In this document: in pieces, positions 58,888 to 64,000 of the stretch
Layout of the letters: every line of letters starts with the position of its first letter
How positions within the stretch are numbered: position 1 is the stretch's first letter
Origin: Phenylobacterium immobile (ATCC 35973)
GTDB lineage: Bacteria; Pseudomonadota; Alphaproteobacteria; Caulobacterales; Caulobacteraceae
Assembly: GCF_001375595.1 (NCBI RefSeq)
Contig: NZ_CVJQ01000001.1
Location: 62,001-126,000, forward strand
Reading direction: 5' to 3'
DNA: 64,000 nt
Notes under the pieces: generated by a model
Told to the model about the DNA's origin: nothing
Databases searched by the model: none
What the model saw: the letters and a program-made list of their open reading frames with translations, nothing else
Made by a program: the position numbers and the translations under genes

Positions 58888-60147
58888 GGCCCGCCAGCCG
58901 ATGTCGGAGCGATGGAAGCCCTCGGCGAAGTCGACGCGGGCCACCGCGGCATAGGCCCTGGCGATAGCCTCTCGGAGCGTTGGGGCCCGGGCGCAGACGT
59001 TGAGCACCCGCCCGCCCGCAGCGCGTAGCACGCCTTCAGCGTCGCGCTCGGTGCCCGCGTGGAAGACAACGACATCTTCGCCCAGGTCGGCGTCAAGGCC
59101 CGCAATCAGGCCGCCCGCCCTGGGTCGGTCAGGATAGCCTTCAGCGGCGAGAACCACACAGACGGCCGGATCTTCGCGCCAGACCGGCGGGGGCAGTTGG
59201 TCCAGGGTCCCATTGGCGCAGGCGTCGAGGTAGGGGACGAGATCGCTCTCCAGGCGCAGCATCAGCACCTGGCATTCCGGATCGCCGAAGCGGGCGTTAA
59301 ACTCCACCAGCTTTGGGCCATCGTTGGTCATCATCAGGCCCGCATAGAGCACGCCAACATAAGGGTGTCCCTCGGCCGCCATGCCGCCGACCGCGGGCGA
59401 AATCAGCTCTTCATACGCCTGTTGCGCCAAGTCCGAAGTCAGGATCGGGGCGGGACTGTAAGTGCCCATGCCGCCCGTATTTGGACCCTTGTCGCCGTCA
59501 TACGCCCGCTTGTGGTCTTGAGCCGCCCCTAACAGCACCGCGTGATGGCCATCGCTGAGGGCGAATAGCGAAACCTCCTCGCCCTCCATGAACTCCTCGA
59601 TCACCACACGGGCGCCGGCGCTACCGAAACGGCCACCCAGCATGTCGACGGCGGCGGCTTTGGCCTCTTCCAACGTCGGCGCAATCACCACGCCCTTGCC
59701 CGCCGCCAAGCCATCGGCCTTGATCACGTAGGGTGCAGGCAGCGTTTCCAGGAACGTCTCCGCGGCGGCTGCGTCCTCGAACACACCGTAGCCAGCGGTC
59801 GGCAGGCCGTGGCGGTCGCAGAAAGCCTTGGTGAAGGCTTTGGAAGATTCCAGCTGCCCGGCCATAGCGGTGGGGCCGAAACACGGGATCTGAGCCTCGG
59901 CAAGGGCGTCGGCGAGGCCGGCGGCGACCGCCGATTCCGGACCGATCACCACCAGGTCCGCAGCGATCTCCCGCGCCAGCTCGACCAGGGCGGGAACATC
60001 GGTGGCCGACACCGGACGCACGTCGGCGATCTCGGCCATACCGGGATTGCCAGGCGCACAGACCAGGCGCGCGACCAAGGGCGAGGCGACGATCTTCCAG
60101 GCGAGCGAGTGTTCGCGACCGCCGGAGCCCACAAGCAGGATGTTCAT
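58870..60147 (-). CDS. purD: Phosphoribosylamine--glycine ligase
   Basis: A 425-residue ATP-grasp enzyme, the second step of purine synthesis. It begins MNILLVGSGGREHSLAWKI (family signature) and has DGLAAGKGVVIAPTLEEA, the EEFMEGEEVSLFALSDG loop and the metal-binding FNARFGDPECQVL. Normal length. The neighbour phoB is 42 bases upstream on the same strand but functionally unrelated. Confidence 0.97.
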   Translation of the reverse strand: MNILLVGSGGREHSLAWKIVASPLVARLVCAPGNPGMAEIADVRPVSATDVPALVELAREIAADLVVIGPESAVAAGLADALAEAQIPCFGPTAMAGQLESSKAFTKAFCDRHGLPTAGYGVFEDAAAAETFLETLPAPYVIKADGLAAGKGVVIAPTLEEAKAAAVDMLGGRFGSAGARVVIEEFMEGEEVSLFALSDGHHAVLLGAAQDHKRAYDGDKGPNTGGMGTYSPAPILTSDLAQQAYEELISPAVGGMAAEGHPYVGVLYAGLMMTNDGPKLVEFNARFGDPECQVLMLRLESDLVPYLDACANGTLDQLPPPVWREDPAVCVVLAAEGYPDRPRAGGLIAGLDADLGEDVVVFHAGTERDAEGVLRAAGGRVLNVCARAPTLREAIARAYAAVARVDFAEGFHRSDIGWRALEREQ

Positions 60148-60189
60148 GGCCGGGCTTTCGCCCGAGGCCAGACCGGCGTCAAGCGGGCC

Positions 60190-60885
60190 CTATCGATCCA
60201 TATCCAGGGCGTAGCCGGCCGAGCGGACCGTGCGGATCGGATCGTCCGCCTCGGTGGTGTTCAGCGCCTTGCGCAGCCGGCCTATGTGGACGTCGACGGT
60301 GCGGGCCTCGACATAGACGTCCGAGCCCCAGACCGCATCCAGGAGCTGCTCGCGGCTGAACACCCGGCCCGGGTGCATCATCAGATAGTCCAACAGCCGG
60401 AATTCGGTCGGGCCGAGATGGATTTCCGAGCCTGCGCGGCGCACGCGATGGGCGATGCGGTCGATGACGATGTCGCCGCGGCGCACGCTGTCCTCGGCGA
60501 GGCCCGGGCGCAGGCGGCGCAGAACAGCGCGGATGCGGGCAGACAGCTCGCTCATCGAGACCGGCTTCACCAGATAGTCGTCGGCGCCGGTGTCCAGCCC
60601 CCGCACCCGGTCGGAGTCCTCGCCGCGCGCCGTCAGCATGATGATCGGCACATTGCGGCTTTCCGGCTTCTGGCGAAGCCGGCGGCAGACCTCGATGCCC
60701 GAGACCTTCGGCAGCATCCAGTCGAGCACCACCAGGTCGGGAAGCTTCTCCTCGACCATCAGCAGAGCCTCGTCGCCGTCGCCGGCGAGGGCCACGTCGT
60801 AGCCCTCCTTCTCAAGGTTGTATTGCAGCAGAGTCGCGAGGCTTTCCTCGTCCTCGACCACCAGGATGTTGGGAAGGATCGCCAC
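60190..60885 (-). CDS. phoB: Phosphate regulon response regulator PhoB
   Basis: A 231-residue OmpR/PhoB-type regulator. The receiver domain carries phospho-acceptor Asp in LPDLVVLDWMLPKVSGIEV (about D55), and PVSMSELSARIRAVLRRL links to the winged-helix domain (FSREQLLDAVWGSDVYVEAR and VDVHIGRLRKAL). The end IRTVRSAGYALDMD is the PhoB form. It is 8 bases after phoU, so they are co-transcribed. Confidence 0.95.
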   Translation of the reverse strand: MAILPNILVVEDEESLATLLQYNLEKEGYDVALAGDGDEALLMVEEKLPDLVVLDWMLPKVSGIEVCRRLRQKPESRNVPIIMLTARGEDSDRVRGLDTGADDYLVKPVSMSELSARIRAVLRRLRPGLAEDSVRRGDIVIDRIAHRVRRAGSEIHLGPTEFRLLDYLMMHPGRVFSREQLLDAVWGSDVYVEARTVDVHIGRLRKALNTTEADDPIRTVRSAGYALDMDR

Positions 60886-60893
60886 GGCGGAAC

Positions 60894-61583
60894 CTACAAT
60901 GCTTCGGTCTTGGGACGGGCGGCGAAGATCACATCCTCGCCCGTGATCTCATAGTGCACGATCTCAGCGATATTGGTCGCGTGGTCGCCGATGCGCTCTA
61001 GGTTCTTCGCCACGAACAGCATGTGCGCCGCCGGCGTGATCGTCCGCGGATCGGCCATCATGTAGGTCAGCAGTTCACGGAACAGCGCGTTGTAATGCTC
61101 GTCGACCTCGTCGTCCTGCGACCAGACGGCGAGCGCGCGTTCCAGGTCGCTGCGCGCGTAGGCGTCGAGCACGGCGGTCAGGCGCGTGGACACCAGCTTG
61201 CCCATCCGTTCCACCGAGCGCGTCAGTGGCGTCATCGGCTCCGCTTCGTTAAGCACCAGGGCGCGCTTGGCGATGTTCTTGGCCAGGTCGCCGCAGCGCT
61301 CGAGGTTCATGGCGATCTTCATCGCCGCGACCGTGCGGCGCAGGTCCACCGCCATGGGCTGGCGGATGGCGATCATGCGGATCGCCTTGCGTTCAATGTC
61401 GATCTGCGCGGCGTCGAGCTTGAGGTCGCGGCCGACGATGGCCGTCGCCAGCTCCGGGTCGCGCTTGACCACGGCGGCGATGGCGTCGGCGACCTGCGAC
61501 TCCGTCAGGCCCGCCATGCGGGTCGTCTCCGCGGTGAGCGTGTTGAGCTCATCCTCGAACGACTTGACGATATGCTCGCTCAT
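60894..61583 (-). CDS. phoU: Phosphate-signalling protein PhoU
   Basis: A 229-residue helical protein that links phosphate transport to PhoR. It has the two PhoU repeats with conserved metal-binding stretches (IAIRQPMAVDLRRTVAAMKI and DPRTITPAAHMLFVAKNLER), each followed by E/R-x-GD (LERCGDLAKNIAKRA; IGDHATNIAE). ATG 61583 (MSEHIVKSF) is the family start; an upstream reading to 61637 is not needed. The Pst transporter genes it normally follows are missing here. Confidence 0.95.
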   Translation of the reverse strand: MSEHIVKSFEDELNTLTAETTRMAGLTESQVADAIAAVVKRDPELATAIVGRDLKLDAAQIDIERKAIRMIAIRQPMAVDLRRTVAAMKIAMNLERCGDLAKNIAKRALVLNEAEPMTPLTRSVERMGKLVSTRLTAVLDAYARSDLERALAVWSQDDEVDEHYNALFRELLTYMMADPRTITPAAHMLFVAKNLERIGDHATNIAEIVHYEITGEDVIFAARPKTEAL

Positions 61584-61665
61584 GGCCGCCTTCGCCTTCC
61601 ACGCCCGTGAGCGTTCCGAATCTTCAGGTCGGAACACCTCCGGCCTGGGGGTGCATCCTATATTT

Positions 61666-63123
61666 TCATGACAGTTTTATAGCCTCATCCGGCGATTGTG
61701 ACGGGTTCGGTGTTGTGATGGACGGCGAAGTCGCCGGTTGACCCGGACCGGGGGGCCCTAGCGACACCTGCGGCACGTAGACGGTGAAGGTCGCGCCATG
61801 ACCAAGCTCGCTTTCCACGACCATCCCCCCGCGGTGGCGATTGGCGATATGTTTGACGATCGCAAGGCCGAGCCCGGTGCCGGCCCGCGGTCCGGCCTTC
61901 TGTCCCTCCACCCGATAGAACCGCTCGGTGAGGCGCGACAGGTGCCCGCGCGCGATTCCTGGGCCCTGGTCGGCGACATGGATCGCCGCGTAGAGACCAC
62001 TCGGTTCGTCGGGCGACAGCAAGGCGAAGCGGGCCGCCCCGGGCCGACGACCCGCCGCCGCCGCCTCAGCCCCGAGTCCGCCGCCGATGACGATCCTGAT
62101 CACCTGCCCCTCCGACGAATACTTCAGGGCGTTGTCAGCCAGGTTCTGCGTCACCTGAACGATCTGGTCGCGATCGCCGTACACCAGCACCGGCTCCTCG
62201 GGAAACTGCGGCTCCAACCGTACGCCGCGTTCGCGAGCCAGCGGCGAAAGCGCCTCAGCCACCTCCATGGCGCAGGCCTTGAGATCGACGATATCCACCG
62301 GGTAGGCGTACTCGTTCAGTTCGATCCGGCTGAGTGACATGAGGTCGTCGATCAACCGGTTCATGCGTTCGGCCTGAACCTGCATGATGCCCAGGAACCG
62401 ATCGCGCGCGCCAGGATCCTCCTTGGCGTGGCCACGCAAGGTCTCGATGAAGCCTGATAGCGAAGCCAAGGGCGTGCGCAGTTCGTGGCTCGCGTTGGCC
62501 AGAAAGTCCGCGCGGGTCCGCTCGACCTGCCGCAGCTCGGTCTCGTCGCGAAAGACCAGGATCGCCAGCCGCTCGGTGCCAGCCGTTCCAAGCCGCGGCG
62601 CCGGCCGGGCCAGCACCTTCAGCGTGCGCTCCTGGGCGCCGGCGATGGTGTAGATCCGCTCGGCGGGGCGGCCATCGAACAGGGCTGCGTCGGCCGCGTC
62701 GAGAACCTCTGGATCGCGGACCGCCGAGACCAGCAAGCCCTCATTGCGCTCAAGCCTCAACAGTCTCCGCGCTGCGAGGTTCGCCGACAGGTAGCGCCGG
62801 CTGGTGACGTCATCGCGTTCGGCGGCGGTGATCACAAGCACAGGGTCGGGGATCGCCTCCATGGCCTCGGCATAGGGCGCCTCAGGCCGGGCGCTTTCCA
62901 TGGCGGCGCGCTCGAAGGCCGTCGGCGTCGACAGCCGCCGCGCGCCCGTCAGCGCGAAGACCAGGGCCAAGCCCAGGCATGCGGCGGTGACCGCCGCCGC
63001 GGTGGGAGCGCTCTCTGCGGCCTTGGCCAGGGCGAAGGCCGCGGCCAGGATCGCCACGCCCGCGGCAACGATGAGCCACAGCGCGCCCTGGCGACGGCTC
63101 GACGATGAAGGCGGCTCTGCCAT
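61666..63123 (-). CDS. phoR: Phosphate regulon sensor histidine kinase PhoR
   Basis: A 485-residue sensor kinase. Two N-terminal helices (about residues 15-60) with almost no periplasmic loop are followed by a PAS domain (AMEAIPDPVLVITAAERDD). The HisKA domain is FLANASHELRTPLASLSGFI. The ATPase domain has N, G1 and G2 boxes (NLADNALKYSSEG, DQGPGIARGHLSRL, GTGLGLAIVKHI). ATG 63123 has GGAG 5 bases before it. It is the first gene of the phoR-phoU-phoB run. Confidence 0.94.
   Translation of the reverse strand: MAEPPSSSSRRQGALWLIVAAGVAILAAAFALAKAAESAPTAAAVTAACLGLALVFALTGARRLSTPTAFERAAMESARPEAPYAEAMEAIPDPVLVITAAERDDVTSRRYLSANLAARRLLRLERNEGLLVSAVRDPEVLDAADAALFDGRPAERIYTIAGAQERTLKVLARPAPRLGTAGTERLAILVFRDETELRQVERTRADFLANASHELRTPLASLSGFIETLRGHAKEDPGARDRFLGIMQVQAERMNRLIDDLMSLSRIELNEYAYPVDIVDLKACAMEVAEALSPLARERGVRLEPQFPEEPVLVYGDRDQIVQVTQNLADNALKYSSEGQVIRIVIGGGLGAEAAAAGRRPGAARFALLSPDEPSGLYAAIHVADQGPGIARGHLSRLTERFYRVEGQKAGPRAGTGLGLAIVKHIANRHRGGMVVESELGHGATFTVYVPQVSLGPPGPGQPATSPSITTPNPSQSPDEAIKLS
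61668..61674 (-). promoter_or_regulatory. Possible Pho half-box at the phoR end
   Basis: CTGTCAT on the minus strand, the core 7-mer of the PhoB box, lies over the phoR stop codon and 85 bases before the phoU ATG. Sites 11 bases away on either side match poorly, so only one half-site is convincing. It may come from the coding sequence by chance. Confidence 0.3.
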
Positions 63124-63252
63124 CGAATCTCCGTACACGAAGTCTCCAGCTTGCGCGCGCCGATGTCACCCGAATGACGGCTTCGGCAACCTGCGCGACC
63201 TTGCGCCGTTTGGTGTCGCATTGGCCAAGGTCGGCGCAGCGAGGCGGACGTA

Positions 63253-63540
63253 ATGACCCTTCAGATTTCCGACCTCATCGGTACGGCCGCCGCATTTTGC
63301 TCGATGAGCAGTTTCGTGCCGCAACTGGCGAAGATATGGCGTGAACGCGACGCCTCGCAGATCTCGCTGCGCATGTATCTCGTGACCGTCACGGGGTTCA
63401 TCCTGTGGACCGCCTTCGGCGCCCTGACGAAGAGCTGGCCCATCGTCGGTTCCAATCTGGTTTGCCTGATGCTGTCCGCCGCGATCCTCGTCTTGAGGTT
63501 ACGCTTCGGCGACGGCCCAAAAGCGGCCGGAAAGAGCTAG
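63253..63540 (+). CDS. SemiSWEET-type small transporter
   Basis: A 95-residue three-helix protein with the PQ-loop motif SFVPQLAKIWRERDASQISL and the second-helix ISLRMYLVTVTGFILWTAFG. SemiSWEETs form dimers that move sugars or related solutes by facilitated diffusion. It is divergent from phoR (129 bases between the starts) and precedes the sulfotransferase gene by 38 bases. The transported solute is unknown. Confidence 0.92.
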   Translation: MTLQISDLIGTAAAFCSMSSFVPQLAKIWRERDASQISLRMYLVTVTGFILWTAFGALTKSWPIVGSNLVCLMLSAAILVLRLRFGDGPKAAGKS

Positions 63541-63578
63541 ACCCTTGCCCCGTGTCGTGGGCCGATGGATGGAAGGCC

Positions 63579-64000
63579 ATGTCGTACTCGCCCGCCCTGT
63601 CGGCAAACAAGCCGCTCGTCGACTTCGTTGTCGCCGGCGCCCAGAAGGGCGGCACCACAGCGCTCTACGATTACTTGGCCGAGGATCCTGCGATCTGCAT
63701 GGCGCGGATCAAGGAGACCCACTTCTTCGATGACGACGCCCGCGACTGGTCGGCGCCCGACTACGAGGCCTATCACGCCCTTTTTGCAGAACCGTCCGAC
63801 CGGCTCTGCGGCGAGGCGACGCCGATCTATATCTACTGGCCCTGCGCGCTTGAGCGGATCGCCCGCTACAATCGCGCGATGCGGCTGATCGTGCTGCTGC
63901 GCGATCCGGTGGCGCGAGCCTGGTCGCACTGGCGGATGGAGCATTTCCGCGGGGTTGAGCCCTTGAATTTTTCCGAGGCGATACGCGGCGGTCGTGGGCG
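63579..64000 (+). CDS. Sulfotransferase family protein, 3' end outside the window
   Basis: The first 140 codons of a PAPS-dependent sulfotransferase. The 5'-phosphosulfate loop is FVVAGAQKGGTTALYDYL and the 3'-phosphate-binding segment is LIVLLRDPVARAWSHWRMEH. KETHFFDD and GEATPIYIYWP between them are typical of the heparan/N-deacetylase-like bacterial branch. The acceptor cannot be told; a surface polysaccharide or lipid is common. The reading frame is open at position 64000. Confidence 0.9.
   Translation, partial: MSYSPALSANKPLVDFVVAGAQKGGTTALYDYLAEDPAICMARIKETHFFDDDARDWSAPDYEAYHALFAEPSDRLCGEATPIYIYWPCALERIARYNRAMRLIVLLRDPVARAWSHWRMEHFRGVEPLNFSEAIRGGRG

Overview
The window reads as about 64 kb of chromosome from a GC-rich alphaproteobacterium of the order Caulobacterales. 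A Caulobacter or Phenylobacterium relative is my inference from gene content and order; no 16S rRNA gene is present to confirm it. Supporting signs are an aa3 cytochrome oxidase locus with Cox11, SURF1 and DUF983 genes, a class I lysyl-tRNA synthetase, TonB-dependent receptors, phoR/phoU/phoB, and a sphingolipid locus of the Caulobacter type. Genes are dense and often overlap by 1-4 bases. I saw no rRNA, tRNA, CRISPR array, insertion sequence or prophage.

Layout. 0-8.5 kb (minus strand): cytochrome c oxidase genes ctaC, ctaD, ctaB, a 51-residue CoxF-like protein, ctaG, a CsgG-like/SH3 secreted protein, ctaE, DUF983, SURF1, then threonine synthase cut by the window edge. 8.7-20.4 kb: DUF3140, a two-helix membrane protein, tldD, a TonB-dependent receptor, polA, DUF2239, recF and gyrB. 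20.4-32 kb: a Rieske oxygenase beside an 87-codon remnant of a TonB-dependent receptor, an acetyltransferase, recQ, a cytosine-C5 methyltransferase with cysK and vsr, OsmC, a long acyl-CoA dehydrogenase and class I lysS. 32-33.5 kb: three small envelope or stress-type genes.

33.6-49.5 kb is the most interesting part: a complete-looking sphingolipid factory. An LptC-like protein, a MOP-type flippase, an acyl-ACP synthetase (broken here by an out-of-frame deletion), ceramide reductase, a dedicated acyl carrier protein and serine palmitoyltransferase run on the plus strand. A coupled minus-strand trio follows: CDP-alcohol phosphotransferase, ceramide-type lipid kinase and a nucleotidyltransferase-like protein. 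Next are a metallophosphoesterase and a coupled operon of HIT protein, LptF, LptG, GNAT-type ceramide synthase and an NTP-transferase. I infer that the LptC/LptF/LptG paralogues, translated together with ceramide synthase, export the finished sphingolipid.

49.5-53 kb: N-formylglutamate amidohydrolase, two transglutaminase-like proteins, a small protein and a Cys-X5-Arg phosphatase. 53.1-58.9 kb: a lipid A operon (MsbA-type exporter, DUF374 acyltransferase, cation diffusion facilitator, waaA, lpxK). 58.9-63.1 kb: purD, phoB, phoU and phoR without pst transporter genes. The window ends with a SemiSWEET transporter and a partial sulfotransferase. Putting sphingolipid synthesis, Lpt-like export, lipid A synthesis and phosphate sensing within 30 kb suggests a region devoted to outer-membrane lipid composition.
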